Assembly (NCBI GenBank): GCA_010093685.1
Contig: MU006226.1
Span: 136,964 to 200,963, forward strand
Length of the DNA: 64,000 nucleotides
Direction of reading: 5' to 3'
Source: Ophiobolus disseminans
Taxonomy: Eukaryota; Ascomycota; Dothideomycetes; Pleosporales; Phaeosphaeriaceae
Shown in pieces: positions 53,101 through 64,000 of this stretch. The stretch's first letter is position 1. Every line of letters begins with the position of its first letter. The notes under the pieces were generated by a model. That model was not told where the DNA came from and made no database searches. It saw only the letters and a list, made by a program, of their open reading frames with translations. Position numbers and translations under genes: made by a program.

Positions 53101-53925
53101 CCTCCTGGATCCAGTGGGCACTCGTCCATGACAGCCATTTCGCGATCATTCTTGGCCGCAAGCACGCACTTGTTGCTCTTCAGCATGATGGGCATTCTTC
53201 CAATCTTGATGCCAGTTCGCTTCACCTTCGCATTTCCCCTTGTGTATACGATATCGACCACAATCGGAGCGGCATAGGTCATATCGCGAAGTCGGCATTC
53301 GTTCGGCGTGATTGTGCTTCGATGGTGTTCGAGGTCGTCTTCCTCCTGTCTATTCGGAGACAGAATTCGGATGTCGGTGTATTCGAGAAGAAACTTGGGA
53401 TCAAATTCGCTTCGTACAAAGCGATTTGCCTTGATGATCTTCTTGAGCTCCACATCAACAAAGTGGTTGTACGAATCGACATGCTGCTTCACCAGCCCTT
53501 TGGTTTTTAAGAACGCGGGTAACAGGTTCCACTTATCGCGCGCGGTATTTATTGGGTCCGTAAGGCTCTTTCCATAGTAGAATGGCTCAAGAAGCGCGGC
53601 AAACTCGTCTTTTCCATGCGTTAGGGGTGCTTTGCGTTTCCGAGTCTGTTCGGGCGCCATTGAGGCTTGAGGGTTCAGATCTGGTTCGGCCTCTGAAACT
53701 GAAACCTGAAGTTGTACGCCACCTCCATCTGCGTCCATAGGCTCCGGCGCCTCATCATCCACCTTCTGCACCTCTGGTGTAGGTACTGCCTTGGGTTGTG
53801 GTTGCGCTTTCGCTCTCGCCCCCGCGCGCGGGGCTTTGGGTTTGGGCTTCGCAGCCTCCTACTCACATGTCAGCCATACAGTGTCACTGTAACTACTTGC
53901 ACCTTCTCACCTTCTTCGGCGCCAT
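50159..53925 (-). CDS. RPC2: RNA polymerase III second-largest subunit, RPC2
   Basis: Catalytic beta-like subunit of the nuclear polymerase that makes tRNA and 5S rRNA. 1221 aa from three exons (53911-53925, 50372-53858, 50159-50322). Exon 1 is only MAPKK, joined to an Ala/Pro/Lys-rich tail that is not conserved. Signature blocks include PINTARDKWNLLPAFLKTKG, HRSTITPNECRLRDMTYAAP, FGMLCTSDTPEGEACGLVKN, SYSGYDIEDALILNKASCDR and GDKFSSRHGQKGTTGLI (hybrid-binding and active-site beta motifs). The C-terminal zinc site is CEKC...CKLC, inside VVDVCEKCGQMGYSGYCKLC. The N-terminal and RDMTY blocks fit RPC2 better than RPB2 or RPA2. A long, almost intronless exon is normal for this gene. Confidence 0.94.
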
Positions 53926-54438
53926 ATGTGCAGCCACTCAAAAGAACGTTGGAGTGAATGTGGCGCGTCAAGCGTGCGTGGAGTTGACTCGAAAAGTTTC
54001 GGCGACTCAGAGCTCAGGTAGGGAACAAGCAGCCTTCGCGCCTAGCCAATCGGTAGTCCGCAGCAGTACCATTACATCAGTTCGCGGTGAGGGACCACGC
54101 CCAATTCGAAGTCTTGGTGAGTCCTGGATATCTTCACAGTATTTTTCAGCATGAATTTATGTCATGTTTTGCAGCCTACTCCAAATATTACCACATCACC
54201 CGCAAAGCTGCTCATCCAAGCCTATCATACAAAAAGTCACACTTTCGTGGCAAGCGCACATTTCGTGCGCGCTGTCTACCTGTTCGAACAATGCCTAATT
54301 GCTCTCCGCCCTTCCCATCCAACTTGCAATAGCCGCCTGAGTGAGGCCGGTATGTCCTCACAGCAATTTTCAATCCCCAATCACCAAGCAAAATATCCTG
54401 CGAAGATATACAGCCTACCATATCAAACCCTGCGTATC
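53926..54438. other. Intergenic, no gene recognised
   Basis: Upstream of RPC2 and downstream of the RS/RGG gene. No coding sequence is supported. Confidence 0.5.
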
Positions 54439-56186
54439 CTAAAAAGCATTCGAAGCGTCGCCCTCATCATCCAGCTCACGCAGTGACGCGTCGGCGAGCT
54501 CCACCCTGAGTTGAGCGTTGTTGGCATCACGTTCCAAGCTATCCCACTCGCGCAACTTTTGGCGCTTCTCGTCTTCCTTCTTGTCGATGAGTTCCCTGAG
54601 GCGCCTTGCGTCTTCTTCCAGCTTGAGCAGCTTGCTCTTCTCGTAGACCTCTGGAGCCTTCTGGCCGCCAGGGATCTCCTTGGGTAGGTCGGCTAGATGG
54701 TCGCGGAAGCGCATGGTGCGGGGATAGGTAGTTGCTGTAGAGTTGCTGGAGCCACGGAACGAGGGTGTGTATGGTGCAGGGCCGCCACCGGAGCCGCCTC
54801 CTCGAGGGCCAGACGGCGCACCGCCACCGTAGAAGCCACCTCCCCGGGGACCACCACCCCATGAGCCGCGGCGCGGAGGGCCATTGAAGTCACGAGGCGA
54901 GTCGTACGCGAAGCTACCGCGACCACCGCCTCGAGGCCTGGTAGGTGCAGCGAGGACCGGATTGCTTCCGCGAGGAAATGCTGGTGGCTGTGAAGCCGCC
55001 CCACCCGGGCCTGCTGGAGGTGAGATGGCTGGGGAAGGATAGATGCGGCTAGATGGACCTGTTGGCGGCGCTCGAGAGAAGCTGCTGCTATCCCCATTAC
55101 GGAAAGTCAGCGAAGGTCCCGTCGGCGGTGCGAAGTCCCTATCTCCGCGTGGACCAGTGGGAGGCGAGTCACGTCGGCGAGGCGGTGATCGTTCGCGATC
55201 GCGGTTGTTGAAGTCTCGGCCTCTATCGTTGTCCCTCTCCCGATACGGTGACCTAGGCGCAGGCACCGAATCTCTGGTTGATCGATCATCTACAAGGGCA
55301 GCCCTGCTGGGGTGGATAGGAGGAGGCGAAGACCGACGCGATGTGGCTCCAGACTCTCTGCCTGACACGTCGTTGGATGCATATGTGGGCTTCACTGGGG
55401 ATGGCGATCTGCGCCTCCACGTGTCTGCGGCGGGTGGCTCTGCACGATCGCGTCTCGGCGAGGGTGAGCGACGGCGATAGTCACGAGTGTCACGGGCTGG
55501 CGAGTAACGACGGGGCGGGCTATGTAATGTTAGCTTTGTCATATATGCATGAACAGTCTATGATGTACCTGTCGACTCGAGAGCGTGGTTCCTCGTAGCG
55601 ACTCGAGCGCACGGGCGAACGAACTCCGCGGCTCCTAGCCGGTGACACTTCTCGCTCCCTCGGCGGAGGACTCCTCTCACGGGGCCGCGGTGACCTTGTA
55701 TACGAGTCATACGCATCACGTCGGGGAGACCTTGCCCTGTCGCCTCCTCTGAACTCTTCACGCCTGGGGGAGAATGCCCGTCGAGGCGGCGATTTAGGCC
55801 GAGCGCGCCAGTTGTCGTCGCGCCGCGGGCTTCGTGACCTCCTCCTGAATGCAGGCGAGCGGCTTCGCGGGCGAGAAGAGCGACCACCGGGCGTGTACGT
55901 GTCTGCAGAAGCAATACCGCGACGGGGAGGTGAAGCACGGCGCGGAGGCGGAGAGCGGCCAGCACGGTAGGTGTCGCCGCGTGGAGAGCGAGGTCGAGGG
56001 GAGCGTGGACGGTATGTGTTGGAGTACCTGTCGTCCCTGTAGTCCCTGTATACAACGTCAGCTGCTGCACGCACGTCCGTCGCCGTCAACAGAAACAGAA
56101 GCGATTGCTTCTGCAGCCTGTGCGACGCTTTTTGGCATGACAAACCTTCGATCCCGGTCCCTATCCCGTTCGCGATCACGCTCCAT
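54439..56186 (-). CDS. RS- and RGG-rich protein, likely RNA-associated
   Basis: 532 aa from three exons (56146-56186, 55569-56045, 54439-55519). It starts MERDRERDRDRDRR, followed by long Arg-Ser/Arg-Pro stretches (RSPSPRRD, RSPPPRR, SRSRSP types) over about 250 residues. A Gly/Arg-rich segment (RRGSWGGGPRGGGFYGGGA) comes next. The last 100 residues form a charged helix, probably coiled coil: YEKSKLLKLEEDARRLRELI, then DKKEDEKRQKLREWDSLERD. RS plus RGG composition suggests nuclear RNA binding, splicing or mRNA export. No RRM or other folded RNA domain is seen. It lies next to SF3B2, another splicing gene, but that adjacency may be chance. Confidence 0.7.
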
Positions 56187-57016
56187 ATTTGGTGTAGGTG
56201 TACTGACTTTAATGCCCGAAGCTATCGGAACAATACGCTGTAATGATGCAGGTAAGGCTAGACCGTGTGGGTGTCGAGGGTAGACAGGGTGGTGGGTGAT
56301 GGGCGCTGTGCGTCGATGGTTTTCAAAAAGTGATGTTCGCAGCTAGGCCTTCGCACGTGCCTCCGCTCCAGGAAAACGTGTGAGAGCCATGGTCCTCCTA
56401 TCAACATGGCGCGCCCTCGAACCCCTCACAGACTACTGTTTGAGCCTATCGACGTCTCAGCTATTGCGTAGATCTATCGTAGAAGACCGTCTCGTCTCTC
56501 AACCACATCTTCTTAGGCGTCTGTTAGTATGTAACGAAGCCATCAGCCAATTAAGCGTAGACGCGACCAGTCGAGGCAGCTGTACTTTCTGATGGTGTTC
56601 ACCAATGCACATAACCCACTTCCACTCGCTTTTAGGGTCCCTTTATTTCCTCGTGTCCATCTTAAAACGTCTTAATCAGCCTGCCCTTCGCCTCCACACA
56701 GCTTTATCTCATCAGGTCAGTAATTGTGTCTTGTCCGCCGGTGCCTCCTTGCACGTGTTAAGTCTTGATCTCAATTATGTTCATTTGTGACGGCTCACGC
56801 CTTGCCCAATGCAACGCCGAGCCCCAATGCTGTGACTGTGGCCTTGCGCCATACAGTCCCCAGAACGCCAGCTCACATGTGAGTCTTTTCATCCTCCAAC
56901 TCAGAATCTTTTGTACAAGTCCACCTCTTTGGAATCCCATCAAAACTGCACATTTGTCCGTGCTATTACAATCATACAAGTCCTTCTCTTCGAAACAATC
57001 TTCACCGCAACCACGC
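56187..57016. other. Intergenic, no gene recognised
   Basis: About 830 bases between the RS protein start and the SF3B2 stop. No family feature, tRNA or repeat was seen. Confidence 0.5.
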
Positions 57017-58777
57017 TCATCGACGAGTCTTCCTGTCATCATCCCTCTTCGCCCTCTTCCTTGACTCGTTGGCAATCATATCCGCCAGATCGTCTTGATC
57101 GATGCTCTGCCATTGTCCTGCTGCCTCGGCTCTTGTCTTGGACTCATACTCTTTCTTCAGCGCATCTCTGTCCAGTTTATCATCCTCATCCAACTGATCC
57201 ACGTCGACCGACAGCTCAACCTCGCCGGCCTTGCGCTTCCGCTGCTGTCCGAAGGTATCACGGCGCGCAGCATCGAGATCGTAAGCGTGCTCGCCACCAA
57301 AGAAACCAGTTGCTGAAATGTTCTTCTCCGGAAGCACCTGACCAGCGCTGCGAGGAACGCCTGGCTCTTCTGTTTCAATTCCTTTCCGCTGCTTCCGAAG
57401 GGTAAACTCTCCGCCGATGCTCTCTGTGCCACCCATCTCGGACGGCATCGCAGATGCAGTAGTCATCGAGGTCTGGATGCCAGTCGCGTCCTCATCACCT
57501 TCCTCATCATCCTCGTCCTCCTCTTCCTCTTCGTCACTTTCCTCATCTTCGCTTTCGCCCTCCGCTCGTAGTGCTCCCCAGACGCTGCGCTCGACAGGTT
57601 CACCGGTGTGTGTGGGCTGCTGCTGATCTTCCAGAATGCTTGTACCGTAGAGGTCTCCGCCAAACAGCGGCTTACCGCCGTCGTCCGTCGGGGGCTTGCC
57701 CCACTGGCCAGGTGTAAAGCCCCACGATGCGCCAGCAGGGATGGGGGCATTTACACCGGGTATCCGCATGTTCGGGTAGGAAGGTGGGGGACCAAAGCGC
57801 TGCATGTTGATGAGCCAGGGGGGTGGGTGACCAGGCGCCATGCTCAGAGCTTCCCTAAGCTCCTCACTGAGCTCGCCAGGCTTGAGGTTGACGAGATTGG
57901 TCTCGAACTCCTTGCCCTCGTAGTAGACCTCTCCGTACCGAGTAAGCTCAGGCTTCGTCTGTCTCCGGAAGAAGGCATCGTAGAGCTTAGCGTAATCGAT
58001 GTCGAGCTTGCCGAGCTTTCCCTGCACACGCTCGCGCTGCTTTTGCCTCATAGTCATCTCAGCCTGCTTCTCGAGTACAGCATCTCGCATCTCGGCAATA
58101 CCGGTCTCTTGGATGAACTTGGGGAGCGCAAACGGTGGCTTCTCAATACCTCGCTTCGACGACAAGTACTCGCGCTTTAGTGCCCAATGGGTGGGTACGG
58201 GGATGACGTTCTTCGATCCCTTGATAGCGATCAAGAGCTGCGGGTCTGTCGATGAAACATCGGTCCACTCGACCAACTCGGGCTTCTGCACCAGCGACTT
58301 TAGCTGAGCAACGGATAGCTTGTTCATCTGCTTCCTCTGCTTCTTGGAGATTTTTGGCGTGTCATCATCCTCTTCGTCGGGGATATCGCCATCGTCGTGA
58401 AAGACCTCAGGCTTGTCCTCGTCCCTGGTCGCCACCTCTTCCTCGGTTGGCTCCCTGAACTTCTCGAATACGGTCTTGTAGGCCTCGAAGAGAGGGTTGT
58501 CGAGGTCGTACTCGTTGCTGACGTCGTCAAAGCTGAGGAGTTCGGCTGGCTTGACCGCCTGTGCATCGTTATTTGTGTTGTCGTCAGGTGCGGGAGATTC
58601 GCCCTCACGCGCAGAGTCTCCGGCTTCAGACGGGGTCTCCTGGGGTTGTGTTAGCATGTCTAGGGTGCCAATTTGTGGGGTGCGACGGTCTCTTACAGAG
58701 CGTTGTGTCTTCTTCTTCGCCCGGCGATAGGCGTTCTTGTTCGCTTGCTTCTTGCCTTTGACTATGGCGCCCGGCAT
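57017..58777 (-). CDS. CUS1: Splicing factor SF3B subunit 2 (Cus1/SAP145)
   Basis: Component of the SF3b complex of U2 snRNP, which anchors U2 at the branch site in the nucleus. 567 aa if a 57-nt intron (58640-58696: gtaaga, branch gctaac, cag) is removed. The frame is open without it and then encodes 586 aa. Domain order: a lysine-rich N-terminus (MPGAIVKGKKQANKNAYRRA), acidic linkers, the DUF382 core (KPELVEWTDVSSTDPQLLIA, VPVPTHWALKREYLSSKRGI in part) and the PSP domain (GHPPPWLINMQRFGPPPSYP, then RIPGVNAPIPAGASWGF). The tail is acidic, then basic (RKRAKRDDDRKTRR). ATG 58777 is chosen over the earlier frame start because MPGAIVKG begins the conserved sequence. Confidence 0.93.
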   Translation of the reverse strand: MPGAIVKGKKQANKNAYRRAKKKTQRSVRDRRTPQIGTLDMLTQPQETPSEAGDSAREGESPAPDDNTNNDAQAVKPAELLSFDDVSNEYDLDNPLFEAYKTVFEKFREPTEEEVATRDEDKPEVFHDDGDIPDEEDDDTPKISKKQRKQMNKLSVAQLKSLVQKPELVEWTDVSSTDPQLLIAIKGSKNVIPVPTHWALKREYLSSKRGIEKPPFALPKFIQETGIAEMRDAVLEKQAEMTMRQKQRERVQGKLGKLDIDYAKLYDAFFRRQTKPELTRYGEVYYEGKEFETNLVNLKPGELSEELREALSMAPGHPPPWLINMQRFGPPPSYPNMRIPGVNAPIPAGASWGFTPGQWGKPPTDDGGKPLFGGDLYGTSILEDQQQPTHTGEPVERSVWGALRAEGESEDEESDEEEEEDEDDEEGDEDATGIQTSMTTASAMPSEMGGTESIGGEFTLRKQRKGIETEEPGVPRSAGQVLPEKNISATGFFGGEHAYDLDAARRDTFGQQRKRKAGEVELSVDVDQLDEDDKLDRDALKKEYESKTRAEAAGQWQSIDQDDLADMIANESRKRAKRDDDRKTRR

Positions 58778-59227
58778 CGCGACGTTGCTGGCGCGTTTGT
58801 GGTTGCGCGGCTTGTATATGGGGGCTTGATGAAGGACGGCTTGGACGCGCACCGGTCGAGAACGACAATCAACGCAGGCAGTATATGCGCTTATGTTAAT
58901 GCAGTGATTCAGAACGCCGATGCAAGTTGCGATTGTGCGCGAGTTGGTGAGTTGATGGGGGTTGAGGGTCGTTCTTGATGAGCCGCAAAAAGAGGAGCCA
59001 CTCACGCCGCTCTAATCTTGCGATCGCTTAGGTAAGCACAGGTCTCGTGCCCGCAGTCACCACCTACGCATCAAATTGCAAACACATCTGTACTGAGCTA
59101 GAGTTATCATTTATGGCTAGTTCTGAACTTATAATTTGCATAGTATATGACTCGACGGTGTTCCCAAGAACCATCTTTCACGTTCACACCCCCTTATGGT
59201 TCTACCCAGGTAGCCACCACAATCCGT
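58778..59227. other. Intergenic, SF3B2 upstream / AKR downstream
   Basis: Nothing coding is supported. The SF3B2 frame stays open for about 75 codons upstream of its ATG but shows no family sequence there. Confidence 0.45.
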
Positions 59228-60284
59228 CTACACCAAATCCTTGTCGTCAAATAGCTTTTGCCAGAAGCCTCTGAAGTGCCTGAATAACTGGTCAGCATTC
59301 GAACCACGTGCAACTCGTAGCTTGAGAATACGTACTTCTGCTGTCCAGACTCATTGATCTGCTTGATCTCCGCCGGCGTCAACTTGAACGTCGCGCATCT
59401 CAAGTAATCGCTCAGCCGCTGCTCCTTCGAGCTGGTCGTGATGGGCACAATATCCTGATCGATGCACCACCTCAGGAAGATCTCGTTCTCGCTGACCGCG
59501 TACTTCTTCACCAGTCTGCTCACGTAGTCGTCGACTGGACCTGGTTTCGCCTTTGTCCCTGCGGTCAACGGCCCGTACGCGGTAGTAGCGATACCGTGCT
59601 GCTTGTGCAAGCTGAGGAGCTCAGTGCGCTGCAGATAAGGGTGGAACTCAATCTGGTTACATGCTGGAACCACTTTGGCGGTTTTGAGGATGGCGTTGAG
59701 GTGTACTGGGAGGTAGTTGGAGACACCGATCGACTTGGCAAGACCGCTCTGTTGGATTGCCTCCATGGTTGCCCATGTCTTCTGCAGATCGGCCTCTGAT
59801 TCAGTGAACCATGGCTGATGGATGAGGTAGCTTTTGTATTTCGTAAGCTGTCAGGCATGATTGAGAGGTTTGAGTTGACATACAGATCCACATAGTCTAG
59901 TTGCAGCTTCTTCAGACTCGTCTTCAAGGCGCTCTCGATGTCATACATGTTACCTTTGTCGACCTTCGTAGTAATGAACAGCTTTGAGCGGTCGACGCCG
60001 CTCTCCTTGATGCCAGTACCGAGCTCAGACTCCGTCTTGTACACTACACAAGTGCATCAATATCTCTCGTCAAGGGACAACTTGAGGAATGGTTTACTTT
60101 CTGCGCCATCTAGATGCGTGTATCCCAATTTGATCGCCACCTTGACAGCGTCGATTACAGCCTGATCAGTCTTGCTCTCTTCACCCGTCTTATACCACGC
60201 TGTTCCAGTACCGTAACCAAGCATGGGCATTGAGTTGCCATCATTGAGCTTGAGGTTTGGAATAGTGACGTTGAGCCCTGCCAT
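59228..60284 (-). CDS. Aldo-keto reductase
   Basis: NADPH-dependent carbonyl reductase with a TIM-barrel fold, 297 aa from four exons (60098-60284, 59884-60043, 59336-59830, 59228-59279). The catalytic tetrad is readable: Asp in YTHLDGAE, Tyr in EMYKTESELG, Lys in FITTKVD and His in DLYLIHQPW (across the second junction). The substrate/cofactor blocks ACNQIEFHPYLQR and IVPITTSSKEQRLSDYL fit, the latter being the NADPH 2'-phosphate site. The last short exon gives KHFRGFWQKLFDDKDLV. It is closest in style to yeast Ypr1/Gcy1-type or xylose-reductase-like AKRs. The substrate cannot be assigned. Confidence 0.9.
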
Positions 60285-61128
60285 TGTTGGAACTTGTTGA
60301 TGGAGATGAGAGGTGAGAGGTGAAGACCCGGGAAGCGATAGCACGACCGTATAATTATCGTATAACTGGGAAGGTTGGAGAAGAAATCTGATTCTTAGGT
60401 GTCTTTGCGGATGGGTATGCGGTACGAGACGCTGACGCCAATTCGCAGCCAAAGGTGGGGTGCAGATTTACGTCATCGCAGTATGTGGAAGCGACAGCCC
60501 CGCCATGATCTCGTTTGCACGGCTTTTTGTTTGGCCAGAAACAGAAGTTCTCGCCATGGATGCAGGAATGGTCACGTTTCTCGAAGGACGATGTTTTCCC
60601 AAGAAGATCATCAAGAGTGGCACAGTTACATGTAAGAAAAGCCTTAGTGCGCACCCCAGCCGTTAGGCCTGCAGACGAAGGATTGGTCGAAGTTTCATTG
60701 CTTACTGCAGCGAACAGACGAGGGGGCCTTGTAAACGTGAACGTCCAATATATGACTTCCTTGCTGTGGCTCTAGGTGGCTGAGATATATTTCTACGTTG
60801 TTGATTTGACAGGACGGTATTCGGAGATAATTCATGTTCACTCGTATGTGACAACCTGCGGTACAACAGTATGTTGGGCTGCTGAGATCAAGTACTTGTT
60901 CTCTGCCTAAGATACCATGAGGGGTATAAGAAAGATACATAGTCAGAAATATAAAAACACTGAAAACGCTGTAATGTATGCAGAACTTGAAATACAGCCA
61001 ATGTACGTCTACGTAAGCGTGCTCCAACAACAACAAATCTTCTATGCCGGTCGCATCTTTCGCCGATCTGGAGAAAAGCCCAAGTCAGGCAGAAACGTAG
61101 CCTTCGAGTCCAGAGAACGACGCTTAGC
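60285..61128. other. Intergenic, no gene recognised
   Basis: Upstream of the AKR gene and 3' of the H+-ATPase. Open frames are short and not supported. It probably contains the ATPase 3' UTR. Confidence 0.5.
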
Positions 61129-64000
61129 CTATGTCGTCTTCTCGTGCTGCGTCGACACCCGTTGTAGCGAGACCACAAAATCCTCTAGGGACCTCTGCTT
61201 GAGCTTCTTCTGGGGAGTCTTGCCGTGCATCAGGTTGTCGAAGCCTAAGCTGCCCTGAAGCAAATAGTAGACCCCGGCCATAACGCAGAAGACCCCAAAG
61301 GAGAAGATCCAGACACGCACAACTGCTACGATGCTGGTCTGGCCGCCGACGAACCAGCCAAAGATGGTGAACAGGGTAGCGACGATATCGACGATTAGGA
61401 TCGCACCAGCCAACTGCCAGGAAGGAAGCGATGACCAGAAGGGGCCATCGGCGCGAGTGATGAATATTAGCCAATTCTCGGTCAGAGATATCTCGAGGAA
61501 GAGAATCGGGTCGCGACGTCCGAAGTTTTGTACAATACCACCGTCGATACCTTGTCTCTCAGGTGTCTGGTGTGCAACCATTGTCGTAAAGGTAATCCAG
61601 GTGCCAATTGCTAAGACAATTCCCAACAGCACGCTCATTCCCCAAAGTTTGGGAAGATTCCATTTTACGGGGGTCTTGCTATACGGGGCGTTATCATAAG
61701 CAATAGCTAGCGTGGCTATGTCCGCAAAGATGGCGATGAAGACGACCAGTTGCAGGTTGAGCGATTCGTTCAAGATGGCTATCCATAGCCCGAGGAAGAT
61801 CTCGAGATGAAGTGAGAGAGCGATGCGGTAGACGACATAAGCGTGCATGCGATGGAAAATCTGGCGTGACGTCTTGAGTGCATCGATGATGGCAGAGAGG
61901 CCAGGAGCCAAGAATACGATGTCGGCAGCAGAGCGAGCTGCGTCCGATGCTGATTCCACGGCTATTCCGGTCTATGTCAGTGCAACAAGTCAGTACATGT
62001 CTCGTGTGTGATTTGTATGTGGACGGCACGCACATCAGCTTTCTTCAATGAGGGCGCATCGTTCACGCCGTCTCCAGTCATGGCGACGAGGTAGCCACGC
62101 TGTTGTAAGATCTCTGCGCACGAGGTTAGTGCGTGTCCAAACTTCAAATATGTAAATCAACTAACCTATCACGTTGTATTTGTGCTGCGGGAACACTTCA
62201 GCAAACCCGTTGGCAGCCTCCACGAAGTCGTAGACCTCACTACCTGGCATCTCACCACCGCCTCCCAGACCAAGCTTCTCTGCATCGAAGATGTTGGTCC
62301 CCAGACCGAGCTGACGCGATGTCTCACGCGCAATACCAACGGCATCGCCAGTGAGCATTTTGATCGACAAGCCCAATGTCTTTGCTTCGTTAATGGTGCG
62401 GAACGTGTCGTGCCGGGGTGGATCTGAGCAAGGCATTATACCGAGAATCTCCCAGTTGCTGTTCTCTCGCTTGCGAGCAATGCCGAGCGAACGAAAGCCA
62501 CGGGTCGCGAATTCCGCCACTTTGTTCTTGTACGCTTCAGCAACCTCTGCAGGCACCTCATGGTCTTCCTCGACCATACGCAAGACGAACAAAGGAGCAC
62601 CCTTGACGCAGGTTATGCGCTCGCCCTGCGGAGACTCTACGACAGCTCGGACTTTCTTTGAGACTGGGTCAAAGGGATAGAATTGCACGACCTTGTATCT
62701 ACCTAGGGTGAAGCGCGGGGTTAGTGATGTTCCATAAATGACTTTAGGTAGGTTTCCACATACTGAGGACGTTCTTGGCCCGCGGATAATACCTCAATGA
62801 TTTCAAGAAGGCTTTGTCGATAGCATCGATGCCCTTCTTCTTACGCGATGCCGCCAGACAAGCAGTGAGCATAAGGTCATCAGGCTCGACACCTGCAACT
62901 GTGTATGGTTCAGCTAACGAGAGCTTGTTCTGGGTGAGTGTGCCAGTTTTGTCGGAACAGAGGATCTCAACGCCAGCCAAGGATTCGATGGCAGACAGCT
63001 TCTGAACAATGGCTTTCTTCTTTGCGAGATAAGCAGCACCAACAGCCATGGTAGTCGTTACGACTGCTGGTAAGCCGACAGGGACGCCAACTATCGTTAT
63101 CGCAAGCGTGAACTTCAGGATGGTTACAATGTCGTTGGATCGATAGAAAGAGCTGATCCAAACGACGAGCAGCGTGACAATGACCAGGACTAATAAAGTT
63201 GTTCCAATGTCGTGGAGAACCTGAGTGAAGTGACCGGTTCCAGCGGAGGCGCTTGCTACGAGAGAAGCCGCTCGCCCTACAAAAGTCGAGTCGCCGGTTG
63301 CTGTGATGACTACGAAAGCCTCACCACGCTTGACGGCGGAAGATGCATAGCACGTATCATTCTTGTGCTTGTCGACTGCAAGCGACTCGCCGGTGATCCC
63401 AGACTGGTCGACCTGAAGGAAGGCATCTTGCGTAACGATGCGGCCATCTGCTGGAACAATAGTGCCCTCTTCCACTTGGAGGATATCGCCAGGTACAACG
63501 TCAGGGGCCTCTATCTCTATCAAAACGCCGTCTCGAAGTACAGTGGCCTTGAGCGCAAGTGTTTTCTTCAGTTCGTCGACGATGTTGCCGGCCTGGTACT
63601 CTTGTATGAAGCCAACGCACGCGTTCAGTAGGAGCAATCCACATATGACGCCGAAGTCGACCCAATCTTGAAGACCAGCGGCGAGAATAGCGGCCGCCTC
63701 CATAACAGTCTGGATGGGTCCAACGAAGAACATGAGGAACTTGACGAAGAGGTTCTCCTTCTCCTCTATTCAGAATTAGCAACGGGTCGGATGCCTCCCG
63801 GTAGTCCACACACCTTTCATTTGGTTGTAGCCATATTTCTTCCGCCGGGCTAGCACCTCAGCGGAGTTAAGTCCCATCCGTGTGTCTGTTTGGAGAAGCT
63901 CCTCTGGAATGACCCTCGCTCCGCCTGGCGTGTCGGCTTCCTCCTCTTCATAGTAATCAGCTTCACCGCCATCCTGCGACTCTAACTCTTCGATTAATGC
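61129..64000 (-). CDS. PMA1: Plasma-membrane H+-ATPase (P3A type), 5' end off window
   Basis: Proton pump that sets membrane potential and cytosolic pH. The gene enters at the right edge in frame ([20 protein letters not shown]), so the first codons are missing. At least five exons: 63814-64000, 62764-63765, up to 62702, then two shorter ones and the long last exon. The actuator motif is GITGES. The phosphorylation site is [14 protein letters not shown], with hinge [16 protein letters not shown]. Membrane spans include [15 protein letters not shown] and the M5-M6 segment [16 protein letters not shown]. The C-terminal regulatory tail [20 protein letters not shown] is complete and matches the autoinhibitory Ser/Thr-containing end of yeast Pma1 (QRVSTQHEK). 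Regulation by glucose-dependent phosphorylation there is likely. Confidence 0.95.

Noticed and set aside
58778..59005. N-terminal extension of the SF3B2 frame
   Set aside because: Open but without conserved sequence; the family begins at MPGAIVKG (58777).

Overview
This 64-kb window is nuclear DNA from a filamentous ascomycete. The evidence is many short (about 45-100 nt) GT-AG introns, Zn2Cys6 and HET-domain proteins, a fungal plasma-membrane H+-ATPase, fungal-type Ctf4 and alpha-tubulin, and RIP-like decay. Gene content fits a Dothideomycete, probably Pleosporales; that placement is my inference and was not tested. No tRNA, rRNA, CRISPR or intact transposon was recognised.

Layout. 0.6-6.7 kb: QCR10 of respiratory complex III, proteasome alpha5 (PUP2), a DHA1-type MFS transporter and one or two small unknown genes. 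7.7-11.2 kb: an F-box protein, then a repeat-rich stretch with two families of imperfect tandem repeats around a small ORF. 11.2-17.0 kb: a tyrosine-catabolism locus with 4-hydroxyphenylpyruvate dioxygenase, a divergent TTC36-like TPR protein and a Zn2Cys6 regulator. 19-23.5 kb: a divergent metal-transport pair (ZIP importer and Mn-type CDF). 24.5-29.6 kb: an unknown coiled-coil protein, a DUF4267-like membrane protein, an Sld7-like replication factor and a small secreted protein. 29.9-37 kb: an accessory or decaying zone with small membrane proteins (one apparently duplicated with its promoter), a cytochrome P450 pseudogene, and a divergent 3-beta-HSD-like gene broken by an 8-bp tandem duplication. 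37.6-39.7 kb: a HET-domain protein with internal membrane segments. 40.2-64 kb: a dense housekeeping block with glucosidase I, Ctf4/Mcl1, alpha-tubulin, a Pga1-like GPI-mannosyltransferase cofactor, a small F-box-like protein, RNA polymerase III RPC2, an RS/RGG protein, splicing factor SF3B2/CUS1, an aldo-keto reductase and the plasma-membrane H+-ATPase (5' end cut by the window edge).

How genes work together. The dioxygenase, its TPR neighbour and the Zn2Cys6 factor plausibly form a small tyrosine-degradation/pyomelanin module. The ZIP and CDF genes share one promoter region and could balance cytosolic metal. The broken P450/dehydrogenase pair looks like a dead two-gene oxidative module. Exon boundaries were read by eye from splice consensus, reading phase and family similarity; no alignment was run.
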